Positions 26,042-35,910 of a DNA stretch of 64,000 nucleotides are shown in pieces; position 1 is the stretch's first letter; every line of letters starts with the position of its first letter. Made by a program: the position numbers and the translations under genes. A model generated the notes under the pieces. It was not told the origin of the DNA. It made no database searches and saw only the letters and a list, made by a program, of their open reading frames with translations. Source of the DNA: Roseiarcus sp963758335 (GTDB lineage: Bacteria > Pseudomonadota > Alphaproteobacteria > Rhizobiales > Beijerinckiaceae); assembly GCA_963758335.1 (NCBI GenBank), contig CAVWVF010000004.1, positions 558,001 to 622,000 of the forward strand, written 5' to 3'.

Positions 26042-27335
26042 ATGGTTCGGCCAGCTCTGGAGGTCGCGGACATCCTCCGCGAGCACGGTCCCGCTTGGCG
26101 CGAAACCAATCGCGGCCATGTGAGCCTCGACCAGTTGAAAGTGATGAGTGCAATCGAGCGCTGCCGCACGGTGGCGCTCGGCGGCCACGTCGCACGCTGC
26201 GAGAACGCGGCGTGCGGTCATACGCTCATCGCTTACAACTCGTGCCGTAACAGGCGCAACGCGGGCATGGGCAGGGCAGCAGGCGTGGCGCATCCGGCGC
26301 GATATCCGACTGCTGTTGTGGGTCGGCGGCAGGCGGGGCGACATCGAGGAATGCGCGGGCCGTCGCGATGTTCTTGGCGCGGTTGGCGCTGGCGAAGAGC
26401 CCGTAGTGGCGGATGCGGTGGAAGCCCGTGGGCAGCACGTGCAGCAGAAAGCGGCGTATGAACTCGTGCGGGTGAAGCCGCATCGTCTTCCAGCGGCCCG
26501 GACCGTCGATGCGATAGTCTTTCCAGCGGAACGCGACGCCGGCGTCGTCGGCTGCAATGAGGCGGCGGTTCGAGATGGCGACACGGTGGGTGTAACGGGA
26601 AAGATAGCGCAGCACTTGCTTCGGTCCCGCGAACGACGCCTTGCAATAGACGACCCACTTGATGTGCCGCAGTGGGGCGATGAAGTGCTTGAACGTCTTC
26701 TTGTCGGCAAGCCCGGCATGCGTGTTGAAGAACTTCAACTGGCCGGCGTCGTGCGCATCCGTGAGCATGGCCAGCATCTTGCCGCTGAATAGACGCGCCA
26801 GCACGTTGACGTGCACGAGGAAGTTGAAGCGGGAGGCGACCCATCGCGCGCCGTCGGCCGAGAGCCCTCCACCGGGCACGATCATGTGCACGTGCGGATG
26901 ATGGGTGAGCGTCGAGCCCCACGTGTGCAGCACGGCGGTGATGCCGATCCTCGCGCCGAGGCGCTTGGGATCGGCGGCGATGGCGAGCGTTGTCTCGGCC
27001 GCTGCCTTCGGTCGTAGACCACGCGCTTGTTGTGGTAGGCGATGTCACGCAGCTTGCTCGGCAGCGTGTAAACGACGTGAAAGTACGGGACGGGCATTGT
27101 CCGAAGTGCCAGGCTGCGGCCTCACGCCGATGGCTGGCCGACCGCGAAGCGGAGCTGTTGGGCCTTGATCGCCGTGAATCGAGTCGAGAGAGACCACCGC
27201 CAGCGTGGAGCCAGCGCAACGGAACGGGAAAGCGGCGGCGCTCAGAGGAGGTGTGGCTCATGACGTGTCGGTTGTGCTTGGTGTCGGCCGCCACCTCGGC
27301 TGGCAGCCGGATGCGAACACCTCGATCACGATCAT
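26042..27335. pseudogene. IS91-family transposase in four scrambled blocks
   Basis: IS91 transposases are HUH rolling-circle enzymes. The start (plus strand, MVRPALEVADILREHGPAW) runs to NSCRNR at 26253. The main body, with the HUH motif (THHPHVHMIV) and catalytic region (YLSRYTHRVAISNRRL), reads on the minus strand from 27092 down to 26254. The segment that should join them (HCPKCQAAASRRWLADREAE) lies on the plus strand at 27093-27165. The C-terminal end (MIVIEVFASGCQPRWRPT, then TTDTS and a stop) lies on the minus strand at 27262-27335. The breakpoints fit together base for base at the N-terminal join, so all four blocks come from one gene copy. Confidence 0.8.
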
Positions 27336-27362
27336 GCGGGCGCCGCCCGGCGCCCGTTGACA

Positions 27363-27525
27363 CGCTCAAGCGAATCCTGAAACGCCATCCTCTGCCGCCA
27401 GCCAAGATTGCCCACGGATATGCCGCCGCGAGCGAATCTCTCTCGTGAGGAACCGGATGCGGGAATTCCGCACGTCCGGGTCTGTGAGGGATGGGGACGG
27501 CAACGTCCCCATCTACTCGGCTCCA
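27363..27525 (+). mobile_element. 3' end of a group II intron (IEP C-terminus plus RNA 3' domains)
   Basis: The frame ending at 27447 reads LKRILKRHPLPPAKIAHGYA, the usual C-terminal end of bacterial group II intron proteins. It is followed by AACCGGATGCGGGAATTCCG, and the structured GGGGACGGCAACGTCCCC leading to CTACTCG. This is the typical sequence of the intron 3' region. The preceding part of the intron is not here. It interrupts the 3' end of the FUSC gene on the other strand. Confidence 0.6.
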
Positions 27526-27529
27526 GGCT

Positions 27530-29386
27530 GGCCGCGCGAGCGACTGCCTGAGCATCATGATCGAGATGAGTTGCCGTGCTCGCGAGATCGGCGGCGGCTC
27601 GGCGCAGGCCGGGCGCGTCACCGGCGGCCAGGGCCGAATTTGCGTCCCCAACCAGGCGCCGGCCCGTGCGAGCGGACAGCTCGGCGAGCGTTGTCCGGAC
27701 CCGGCGCACAGCGGCCGCGCCTCCGAAGATGTCGAGAGCCTGGCGGAGGTCGTCACGGCGTTCATCGTCGTCAGCAGGCGGCAGCGCGGCCAGTTGCCCG
27801 ATGCGGTCCGCATCCCGAAACAAAGACTCGTCATCGGGGCGCCGGGACCGGCCACCGGCCAGGAGGCCGCGCATCTCCGCTCGCGCCGACGTCAGGCACC
27901 AGCGCCGCCGAAGCGCATCGGACGTCGGGAGGACAGTCCGCAGAAGGGCGAACAGCAGGATGACAGAGGTGATCGCCATCAAGCTGGAGAAGAGATAGCT
28001 TTCGGGGTTGTAGCTCTGCGGGTTCGTCGGGGAGAGGATGACGGGGAAGAAAACGAGCACCAGGAACCCGATCGGGGCCAGTCTCGGGTTGGGGATCGTG
28101 AACAGCAGGGCGGCGGCAAGGACGCTTGGCGCCATGCCGATCGCCAGAAGGGGAAACTGGTCGACGCCGTCGAGGATCAGGAACTCCGTCACCCCCGCAA
28201 GCAGCGCGGCGATCGGCATCGCGATGACAGCGGCGGCCGCAAAGGCAGGTGGGTTCGGCGTATTGGCGCTTAAGGCTATGGTGACCCCAACCAGGGCGAC
28301 CGCCTGAGACGCGAACGGCCAGCCGCCGAGGGAAAACAGGATGGCGGAGATCAGCACCGCCAGAAACGCACGCAGGCCGTTTCGCGCAGCCGCCCGTCGC
28401 GAGCGGTAGATCGGCGCATGGGGGATATGGCGTGGAGCGCGGCGACCCGCCTGGAGGTCTTCAATGGCGTCTCGTGCCCGCCGGTTCTCGATTAACAAGT
28501 CCAGGGCGTGTCGGGCAAAAAGCGCGTCGTGTGGGTCGGCGTCGCCAACATCCGCCTGACGCTGCAAGCGAAGCTGCAACGCACGGCTCTCGTCCCCGAG
28601 GGCATCGGCGAGAGCCCCGCCAAGCGTCCTGCGAAGAGATGGCAAGGTCGCACCGGGGAGCGACGACAATGCGCCTGCAGCGCTGACCTCGGCGACCAAC
28701 GCCACGGCGGCGCTCCGGGCCGCCGTGGCTCGCGCCCCTCCGTCGCTCGATTCAACGGCGAGCGCCGTAATATCAGGATGAAGAGCGGTGATCTCGCGCA
28801 GCAGATTTGCCGACTGGATCGGGTGCGCCTTCTCGCCACGGAGGATGGCGAGCGCGAAGGCGCGGACCCGCTGTTGCGCTGCGGCGAGCTTGTCGGACAG
28901 GCCCGGATGTACGTTCGGGGCGGCAAACGCGTCGCCGACCAGGGCGAGCGCGGCAACTCCCACCACGATCGCCGCGCCGCGGTTGACGCCAGTCGTGAAA
29001 ACGCTTTGCGGCGAGTTGATCTGCAGCACAGCGACCACAGCAACCGTATAACCGGCCAGGACCGCGCCGTAGGCCCTGTTGCCGTCCAAAAGTCCACCGA
29101 CGTAGACACAGAGCCCGAGCCAGCCGGCGAAGCCGATCAGAAACAGCTCGCGAGTTTGCGGGAACAGCCCGGCTACTACAAACGACGCGACAACCCCGAT
29201 GGCGGTGGCGAGGACCCGGTAGACGGCCTTTTGATAGGCCTGCCCCCGCGTCTGCAGGGCGAGAAGACCGCAGCAGACGACGCGCTCTCCAACTGCAGCC
29301 AGAACGCTGCGTACAGCGCCGCCATCATGGCGGCCCAGATCCGCAGCGCAAACGCCCAGGCGGAGAGCGGAAATCCGCTGGACGCG
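27530..29386 (-). pseudogene. FUSC-family (fusaric acid resistance-like) permease, damaged
   Basis: A large inner-membrane protein of the AaeB/FUSC aromatic-acid efflux family. The N-terminal membrane part (SFVVAGLFPQTRELFLIGFA, then GGLLDGNRAYGAVLAGYTV) is in one frame, with a shift near 29280 before it. A soluble helical region and the second membrane block (FLAVLISAILFSLGGWPFAS, VALVGVTIALSANTPNPPAF) follow. The C-terminus is lost where a group II intron 3' end is joined at about 27526. Family members export aromatic carboxylic acids, but the substrate here is unknown. Confidence 0.7.
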
Positions 29387-29630
29387 GTGGAATAGGGACT
29401 GGCTCTACGAAACGCTCGGGCTGTTCAACGGCTACCGAGCGGTGCGGTCAGCCCCGAAAGTCGCTCCGGCAGGATAGGTCCCATAAGCCTTGGGGCGAAG
29501 CAAGCAGGAGAGCGCAGTGCGAGGAAATCCGCATGCTGCGTCGACGAGGCGGGGGCTGGAAACGCGGCATGGTCGAGATGGTGTGACACTCGGGCGATCA
29601 TAACCGTGCGGCGAATGCTTTGCGTGTCGT

Positions 29631-29996
29631 CTACTGGCCGAGCGCGCATTTGTGCCGGCCACCGCGCATACTGCGTTTCGCCGTTTTCGAACGACCAGTC
29701 TTCACGATTTGTGTCGACCAGATTGATCCAGACACCCTCCTCTCGCACATGACATGCGCTCCTTCTGCGACGAACCGTTTCGCGCTCGCCAGACCGACGC
29801 CTGCCCGCCTCGACAAATTCCGTGGGTGCAGTTTCAAGTGTTCATTCGCGCCTCCACCATAGCCGCGAAAGGAAATTGGCTGTCCCTCTTTGCGTGCGGT
29901 CGAAGAGCCATTATGAAAGACGAAGGGCTGTGCGTTCTTCGGTCCCCAGTTCTTGTAGAAAAGGCTGACGCCGTCTGCGGTCTGGACAAAGCTCAT
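29631..29996 (-). pseudogene. Chimeric remnant: alpha/beta-hydrolase start joined to an SDR piece
   Basis: The reading starts MSFVQTADGVSLFYKNWGPK, the N-terminus of a perhydrolase/haloperoxidase-type alpha/beta-hydrolase. After ~30 residues it loses the family pattern. At 29750-29830 it contains VGLASAKRFVAEGAHV, part of the Rossmann glycine motif region of a short-chain dehydrogenase. Neither gene is complete, so this is a junction of two broken genes and not a fusion enzyme. Confidence 0.6.
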
Positions 29997-30169
29997 GACT
30001 GTATTCTCCTGAACGTATCAGCTATGGGCTAGGGAAGTCGAAATTTACAAGATTAGATTTACCTGTCAGAACGAGATGAATTGGCTCCTCGCTGAATGGA
30101 GTGGGTAAGGCCGTTTTTTGGGTTCGCTTGGGGAGCGATCGGTTGGGATCGAGTTTATTGTGAGGGGAT

Positions 30170-30560
30170 GTGCGAGACACCGATCTTTTCCAGTTGGCCC
30201 TTGGGTTGCAGTCGCCGTGGACGGTGACGCGTAGCGAGTTTGCGGTCGAGGATGGTCGGCTCGATTTGTATGTGGACTTTCCGCGCGGGAGCCGGTTCGC
30301 CTGCGCCGAGTGCGGACGCGAGGGTTGCGCGGTTCACGACACGAAGGATGAAACGTGGCGGCATCTGGACTTCTTCCAGCATCGCACGCTGTTGCACGCT
30401 CGTGTGCCGCGCGTGAGCTGTCCGAACTGCGGGGTGCGCAAGGTCGCCACGCCGTGGGCTCGGGCGAGTTCCGGGTTCACGTTGTTGTTCGAGGCCTACG
30501 TGCTGGCGGCCACAAGCGATCGGCATCGCCTTGGCCAGCGGATCGTCGAGCATTACGGCT
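30170..30560 (+). pseudogene. ISL3-family transposase, N-terminal fragment
   Basis: The product begins (GTG start) RDTDLFQLALGLQSPW and shows the zinc-finger region typical of ISL3 transposases: FACAECGREGCAVHDTKDE, WRHLDFFQHRTLLHARVPR, then CPNCGVRK. The reading stays open to 30877 but is not transposase-like after about 30560, where it becomes antisense of the hypothetical gene below. The DDE domain is missing. Confidence 0.75.
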
Positions 30561-31159
30561 TGGCGAGCACGACACGCGCAATCCCAATCGCGCCAAAGGC
30601 CAAGAACATCATTGCGCGCGAAGGCTACGCCCTTCCATGTCCAGCGCGTGCGCGATCCGTCGGGGTTTGGCGAGCCGTATCCGCTGCCCTCATGCGTAAG
30701 ACAATCTGCGTCGTGAAACACAAAATCCGCCAGCTGAAGCTCTGCCTCGCCGCCCACGCGCGCATTGCGCAACTCGTCCGCCCGAAATATGTGAGCGTTG
30801 CGCAACTCTTGCGGCCGAAAAACGCTGGAATCAAATCGTTCAATCGATTGCGCCAGAGCGAAGCATTGTTCCGGTGACAAAAATTCGTGTTCCGGCTGAA
30901 CAATCCATTTCAGCTTTGTCGCACGACCGCGAATCTCCTTCGCGTTGATCTTATTGGAGAGATCCCGAAATGCTTCGGCATATCCAATGTTGGGAGGAGT
31001 GCCGTAACCCAGTCTCGCGCTCGTCAACAAAGCCTGCGCGTCAAGAAAATCCCTGCCTACGAAGCTCTCGACGAATTTGAGGCTTCGCGTTGCTATCCAG
31101 GTCAGCACGGCCATCAAGGGCCATGCTTCATCGTCGGTCGAAAATAGGGTTGGAACCAT
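30525..31159 (-). pseudogene. Hypothetical protein, 3' end cut by the ISL3 fragment
   Basis: The frame starts MVPTLFSTDDEAWPLMAV and contains VLTWIATRSLKFVESFVGRD, KLKWIVQPEHEFLSPEQCFA, a near-duplicate FRPQELRN / FRADELRN pair, and DGSRTRWTWKGVAFARNDVL. I know similar unnamed soluble proteins in Rhizobiales but no function. The coding sequence is natural to about LGLWRDWD and then runs into the antisense of the transposase, so about the last part is lost. Confidence 0.55.
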
Positions 31160-31335
31160 CGTCGAAACCTGAGCGCACCCAAAAGGCAGAGCCGAGGTCT
31201 GGCGCGAAGCGGCTCGGGGGTTCGCGCAACGGCGGGGCCTTGGTGCGATCGCACGCGCCCCCCGTACCAGGGGACGTCCGGAAGCGAAAGGTACGTTTCG
31301 GCTTGTCGGGTGGCCGTCCTGTCCGCAAACTCGAA

Positions 31336-32601
31336 TCAGGAAATAGCTCGGGTCAATTGAAGCACATTCGCGTGTAATTTGGGCTCACAATACTGGGCCC
31401 ACGTGTGCATAAGCTGCCTCCGCTTGTCGAGAACGTCTGTCCTGCGGTAGGCCCGTTCAACCTGAGTGCCGACCCGATGCCCCATGGCCTGTTCAATCAC
31501 AGAGTGGGGGAATGTCGCGACCTCCTCCGCCCAAGTCCTAAAAGTAGCGCGGAAGCCGTGGGCGGTAATCGGCCGGCCGCTTGCGGGATCGATCCAAATC
31601 TTTTCGGCTCCCGAGTTCATTCGCTTCAGGAGCGTAAGCAAGGCCATGTTGGACAAGGGCTTGCCTCGGGCTTGCCCCGGGAAGACGAAACGCGAAACCT
31701 GCCCCTCGCGCATTTGCCCCACGATCTCGACAGCCCGTGCGACCAACGGCACGCGGAAACCCTCCTTGCGATGCTTCCGATCCTTAAGGTTCGCTAGAGG
31801 TACTGTCCACAATGCCTGGTCTAGGTCGAACTCGTCCCAGGCCGCCTTCAAGACCGCGTCGGTGCGGACGTTGGTCAGGATCAGGAACTCAAGCGCACGG
31901 GCGGCGACGGCGTCTCTCGCGCGCAGATCGGCTATAAATTCCGGCATCTGATCGTATGGCAGTGAGGGATGGCTTCCCCTGGTTAACTTCGCAGGCGCCT
32001 CAAAGCCCATCGCCTTCAGGTCTGCCCACCGCGCAGGATTGTCTGGCATCACAATGCCGTGTTCGTCCCGGAGCAGAATGCGGGCATGTTCGAAGACGCG
32101 TCGGATCGCCGGGTACAGCTTGCGGGCGACTTCGGGCTTTGCGCGCCAGATCGGCCGTAGCAGGGCCGCGACCTCCACCGTGGTGATCTCGTGCACTGGC
32201 CGCGCGAGCAGAGGGCCGGAATAGGCCGGGCCGAGATGACGCTCCCATTGGTAGCGGACCTTGGCGTTGCCCGATTTGCTCTGAGCATCAGCGATCACGG
32301 TTTGGGCGATTTCCCCGAAGGTCGGGACAGGTCGCTCGGCCTTGCGTAGTGCCTTGCGGTCGTCGAGGGGGTCGACGCCTCTCGCGATCAGCTTGCGCGC
32401 ATCGGCGGCGGCGAAGCGCGCGTCCGATAAGCCGATTGCAGGGTATGGGCCCAAACCCATGTCCCGGCGGACGCCATTCAACTGATAGCGAAGAACCCAC
32501 TTGCGACGGCCGGACGCCGATACGATGAGTTGCAGGCCGTCGCCGTCGCCGTGCCGCCCCTCACCCACTGTCCTGACCGATCTGTCCGTTAGCCGCCCCA
32601 T
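31336..32601 (-). CDS. P4-type tyrosine integrase
   Basis: A 421-residue integrase with an N-terminal arm-binding DUF4102-like domain (RLTDRSVRTV, RRKWVLRYQLNGVRRDMGLG, YPAIGLSDARFAAADARKLI). The catalytic domain contains LILTNVRTDAVLKAAW, HGFRATFRTWAEE (His-x2-Arg) and AMGHRVGTQVERAYRRTD with the Tyr nucleophile. P4-type integrases insert genomic islands at tRNA or tmRNA genes. No tRNA is visible on either flank, so the attachment site is not resolved. The TIR-FGE and Gly-rich protein genes upstream may be island cargo. The start codon MGRLTDR is favoured over a more distal ATG. Confidence 0.85.
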   Translation of the reverse strand: MGRLTDRSVRTVGEGRHGDGDGLQLIVSASGRRKWVLRYQLNGVRRDMGLGPYPAIGLSDARFAAADARKLIARGVDPLDDRKALRKAERPVPTFGEIAQTVIADAQSKSGNAKVRYQWERHLGPAYSGPLLARPVHEITTVEVAALLRPIWRAKPEVARKLYPAIRRVFEHARILLRDEHGIVMPDNPARWADLKAMGFEAPAKLTRGSHPSLPYDQMPEFIADLRARDAVAARALEFLILTNVRTDAVLKAAWDEFDLDQALWTVPLANLKDRKHRKEGFRVPLVARAVEIVGQMREGQVSRFVFPGQARGKPLSNMALLTLLKRMNSGAEKIWIDPASGRPITAHGFRATFRTWAEEVATFPHSVIEQAMGHRVGTQVERAYRRTDVLDKRRQLMHTWAQYCEPKLHANVLQLTRAIS

Positions 32602-32859
32602 TCCTTCCGTCCCACGTTTGGTCCCACAATTCGACGCGGATTGTGGCACACATCGTTGGATAAGGAAAGACAGTTGAGTGCCTTATATATTGATAAACAT
32701 GGGGATATATGAACAGCGACGGACGGTCGAAGACGATAGTTTGGTGCCCTTCACCCGCTCCACTCCATTCAATCTCGCCTTTCTGGCAAAGCTGGAATTC
32801 GAATGCGTCCGCAATTCCGGCGCGGTAGGTCCGTCATCGTTTTCGGAGCGCCTACCGGA

Positions 32860-34470
32860 TCAGACCACGCAAACCACTCGAAGACCGATGCGGCCCTGCC
32901 AACCCGGATTGTCCGGCGCGATTGCGTCGCGATACGCCGAACGGCAGATCGCCGGGTTATGCGACCACGAGCCGCCGCGGAGGATCCTGTCGTTACCCGA
33001 TGGTCCCGAAATGTTGGCGCCGCCGTCCGCCGGGGCGTCGGCATAGGTGGGGCTCGCTGTGTCGAGGCAATATTCCCAGACATTGCCGTGCATGTCGTAG
33101 AGACCGAACCGGTTCGGCGGAAAGCTCCCTGGGACCGTGGTCCTCCCGCGGAAAGCACCGACGGGACCCTGATCATAAGCGCCCGAACCGTACGTCACCC
33201 CATCATAGACGTCGGAGGCAATGCTTTTGCCATCGTTCTCGCCACAAACAGCGCCGCCCTGGCCGCAGTAGTTGGCCAGATCGGTGGTGATCGTGGGCCC
33301 GACGTTGAACGGGCCGGTCGACCCCGCGCGACAGGCGTATTCCCATTCGGCTTCGGTCGGCAGACGGTATTCCCGGCCGGTCATTTCAGCGAGTCGGCGG
33401 CAGAACTCATCCGCCTCGTTCCAACTGATGGTTTCGACCGGCAGATTGTCGCCCTTGAAGAACGAAGGGAACGGATCGAGTGCACGGGACGCTTTCTGCG
33501 GATGGGCGGTCGCGACTGCGGCCCACTGAGCCTGGGTTATCGGCCAGGTGCTGATGAAGAACGGGTTGAGCGTGACGGTGTGTTGAGGCCCTTCGTTGGG
33601 GCGGCGCTCCGGCTCGTATTTCGGGGAGCCCATGACGAACGCACCCCCCGGGATTGCCGCCATGTCGATGCCCACGCCCGGCGCCAGCGCTTCGGTGAAT
33701 GCGGAGGCGGCGGCTTTCTCGGTCGACAGGCGCGCGCCCTTCCCGTCGACGATGGCAAAATCGACGGCGATCGTTCGCAACGACGGCTTCGCCGGCCTCG
33801 ACAGCAACCGGCGGATCGAGGGAACCGCCACGGCCGAGCCCGCCGCGACGACAGCGACTGCACCCGCGCCCAAGACCCGCCGCCGGGTCAGCCGCGCAGG
33901 CGCTTGTGGCGCGCCAGGCGCTTCCGCCGTCCGCGCCTCCCCCGTCGCCCAACGGCGTGTCGAGGCCGGCTTGACCTCGATTCGCTGCGTCTTCCCTTGC
34001 GCGTCGACTGAATCGTTCGCGAGACCCAATCGCTGCACGAGTTCCCGGACGTCGGAATGCCATCGCGTGTGGCTCAGTTCGAAGCCGTTCCGGAAGGCCA
34101 GGTCTTTCAGATCGTCCGGCAGACGCTCCTGCATCGGCATCAGCGCCCCCTGCAGCAGCACCGGCGTTACCGGAATGTTCCGTTTGAGCGCCGCCGCGAT
34201 TTCCTGACGCACGAAATCGGCAGGGTCGTCCAACCGCCGCGTTCCGGCGGCATCCTTGACGTCGAGCCAATCCGGGCCGATGAGCGCCAGCAACGCATCG
34301 CACGATTCGAGGCTTTCGTGGAGACTCTGGCGAAAGTCGCGCCCAAGTGCGATGCTGTCGACGTCCATGAACACCGAACCGTCGCCGACATAGTTCGCGA
34401 GTTCGATCGACAAGGCTCTGGCCTGCCCTTCAGCATCCCCTCGCCGGTAGCTGATGAAAATCCTGCCCAC
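32860..34470 (-). CDS. TIR domain - transmembrane - FGE-like fusion protein
   Basis: A 536-residue protein with a GTG start after a GGAGG spaced eight bases. Residues 1-145 are a TIR domain: MGRIFISYRRGD, DSIALGRDFRQSL, CDALLALIGPDWLD. A Glu (residue 90, in DFVRQEIAAAL) lies where bacterial and SARM1 TIR NADases have their catalytic Glu. Residues 195-217 are a hydrophobic segment after TRRR. Residues 268-535 are a formylglycine-generating-enzyme/sulfatase-modifying (C-type-lectin-like) domain: AAIPGGAFVMGSPKYEPERR, LPTEAEWEYACRAG, GNVWEYCLD, RILRGGSWSHNPAICRSAYR. It has only one Cys in the final motif and not the Cys pair of true maturases, so this domain is probably a binding or sensing module. 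A conflict or signalling role is inferred. Confidence 0.88.
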   Translation of the reverse strand: MGRIFISYRRGDAEGQARALSIELANYVGDGSVFMDVDSIALGRDFRQSLHESLESCDALLALIGPDWLDVKDAAGTRRLDDPADFVRQEIAAALKRNIPVTPVLLQGALMPMQERLPDDLKDLAFRNGFELSHTRWHSDVRELVQRLGLANDSVDAQGKTQRIEVKPASTRRWATGEARTAEAPGAPQAPARLTRRRVLGAGAVAVVAAGSAVAVPSIRRLLSRPAKPSLRTIAVDFAIVDGKGARLSTEKAAASAFTEALAPGVGIDMAAIPGGAFVMGSPKYEPERRPNEGPQHTVTLNPFFISTWPITQAQWAAVATAHPQKASRALDPFPSFFKGDNLPVETISWNEADEFCRRLAEMTGREYRLPTEAEWEYACRAGSTGPFNVGPTITTDLANYCGQGGAVCGENDGKSIASDVYDGVTYGSGAYDQGPVGAFRGRTTVPGSFPPNRFGLYDMHGNVWEYCLDTASPTYADAPADGGANISGPSGNDRILRGGSWSHNPAICRSAYRDAIAPDNPGWQGRIGLRVVCVV

Positions 34471-34569
34471 CTCCGGCGCCTCCGACCCTGGTTGATGGAG
34501 CTCTCGCCGGCGGCCCGTCTGGACGCGCGGCGATTCTCAAGGGGCAGAATGATGGTTCCTTCCCGACCG

Positions 34570-34971
34570 CTAATTGGAGCACGGCGAAAGCTCGGCTTTT
34601 CCGGCGCCTTTTTTGGCATGGCGAGAGCCGCCCTTCACGGGATGATCCGGACAGTCGGTCCGGTGAAAGCCGAAAAAGCCGCCCAATCCGCCGCCACTCA
34701 TGCCGCCGCCCCCACCGCCCATGCCGCCGCCGCCGCCACTCATGCCGCCGCTCCCGCCGCCACTCATGCCGCCGCCCCCACCGCCCATGCCGCCGCCGAA
34801 GCGCATGCCGCCGCCTCCGCCGCCTCTGACGAGTATCACGCCGTCGCGCTTGCCGCCCTCGGCTGCTGGCAGGTCGCACGACAGACAAACGAACGGCGCG
34901 GCGGCGCCGGCTAAGGCGTCCGCGGCCTGCGCCAACGCGACCAGTGCAACGACCGCCAACAGCCTGCGCAT
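34570..34971 (-). CDS. Glycine-rich secreted protein
   Basis: A 133-residue protein with a signal peptide (MRRLLAVVALVALAQAADA) and a Cys pair (FVCLSCD). A low-complexity region of GGGGGM/SGGG units (about residues 48-100) and a basic C-terminus (KGGSRHAKKGAGKA) follow. The repeat is built of GGCGG-type codons. Possible roles are an envelope or matrix protein, but nothing specific can be said. It shares orientation with the TIR-FGE gene, 99 bp upstream of it. Confidence 0.7.
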   Translation of the reverse strand: MRRLLAVVALVALAQAADALAGAAAPFVCLSCDLPAAEGGKRDGVILVRGGGGGGMRFGGGMGGGGGGMSGGGSGGMSGGGGGMGGGGGGMSGGGLGGFFGFHRTDCPDHPVKGGSRHAKKGAGKAELSPCSN

Positions 34972-35367
34972 TGGGTCCCCCGCTGAACGCGCGTTTATAC
35001 CACGGAGGCTCGCATGGCGAAACGCAGTGTCTAAAGCAAAAACCATGTCGACCCGGCCAAAACCACTACGGCGTGGCTTCCTTGCGTTGGCGTCGGCCAA
35101 ACTCGCATCGAGCCCCGGCGCGGCTAAAAGCGCTGGGCTAAGCGCGCTTTTGGTTGGCAGGGAGAGCCGGCCTTGATCGCCCAAAATAATCGTTCAGGCC
35201 CTGATGCAGGCGGCAAGCCTGCTCAGGCGGTCGTCACCGGACTCAGCGCCCCGCTCGCGCAGTCCAACGACTTCGTCGATTGGGAGAGCGGCTTCACATT
35301 ATCAGGCGCGCTTCTCAGCGGGCGGCGACAAGCAATCGTCCGCGGGGCCCGGTTTTGCCGCCTCGAG

Positions 35368-35628
35368 CTAAGCCAGGGCGCGGCGCCCCAGCTGGCTGTC
35401 GCCGCCCTCGACGAAGCGGAAATAGAGCTCCGGCTGGTCCTTCGCCCTCAGGCCGCTCAGCATGCTCGACAAGAGCCGGTGCGCGGTGTGCTGGGCGGCT
35501 TCCCGCCGGGCCTCTTCAAGCGTGTCGCTCTGACCGCAGGTCGGGCAACAGACCGTTGTGTCGCGGCCGGACGCGGCCGAAAACTCAACGGGAAGCCTGC
35601 AGCGGCCGCACAATATCAGCAAAGCCAT
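35368..35628 (-). CDS. Small zinc-ribbon protein
   Basis: An 86-residue protein starting MALLILCGRCRLPVEF. Two Cys pairs (CGRC near residue 7 and CCPTCGQSD near residue 27) make a probable zinc ribbon. A helical region follows (LEEARREAAQHTAHRLLSSM) and a C-terminal strand (PELYFRFVEGG). Unnamed homologues of this layout occur in Rhizobiales. No function is known. Confidence 0.75.
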   Translation of the reverse strand: MALLILCGRCRLPVEFSAASGRDTTVCCPTCGQSDTLEEARREAAQHTAHRLLSSMLSGLRAKDQPELYFRFVEGGDSQLGRRALA

Positions 35629-35910
35629 AGGAGCATCTCCGCCAAATCAAGGGAGAGAGTGTTCAAAAATGATTTTTCGGAGACCAATGTTCACAACACG
35701 ACGGCGACCGCAATGCGGGATTTTACTTAGGGCGCCGGAACCGACTGGCGCCTTCGGCCATCTGCGCTCGGCTGCGAGGCGTCGATTTGCTGGCAAAAGA
35801 TCGCGGGTGTTCCGTTCGAGGCGAACGGGATTCCCTGAGCCTTGAATGTTCATGCAAAATAGACGATTGCGAAAGCCGACGACGCGTCGTCGGCATGCAA
35901 TCCCCGTCGA

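Noticed and set aside
31336..32859. tRNA attachment site for the P4-type integrase
   Set aside because: Both flanks were read for tRNA-like ends and none was seen, so no att site is claimed.
32860..34470. Diversity-generating retroelement target
   Set aside because: The FGE domain is of the fold that these systems vary, but no template repeat or accessory reverse transcriptase is near; the only reverse transcriptase (21.8 kb) is a group II intron protein.
34700..35176. Plus-strand proline-rich frame (MPPPPPP repeats)
   Set aside because: It is the complement of the Gly-rich secreted protein gene, which has a signal peptide and a proper start; the Pro-rich reading is a shadow.
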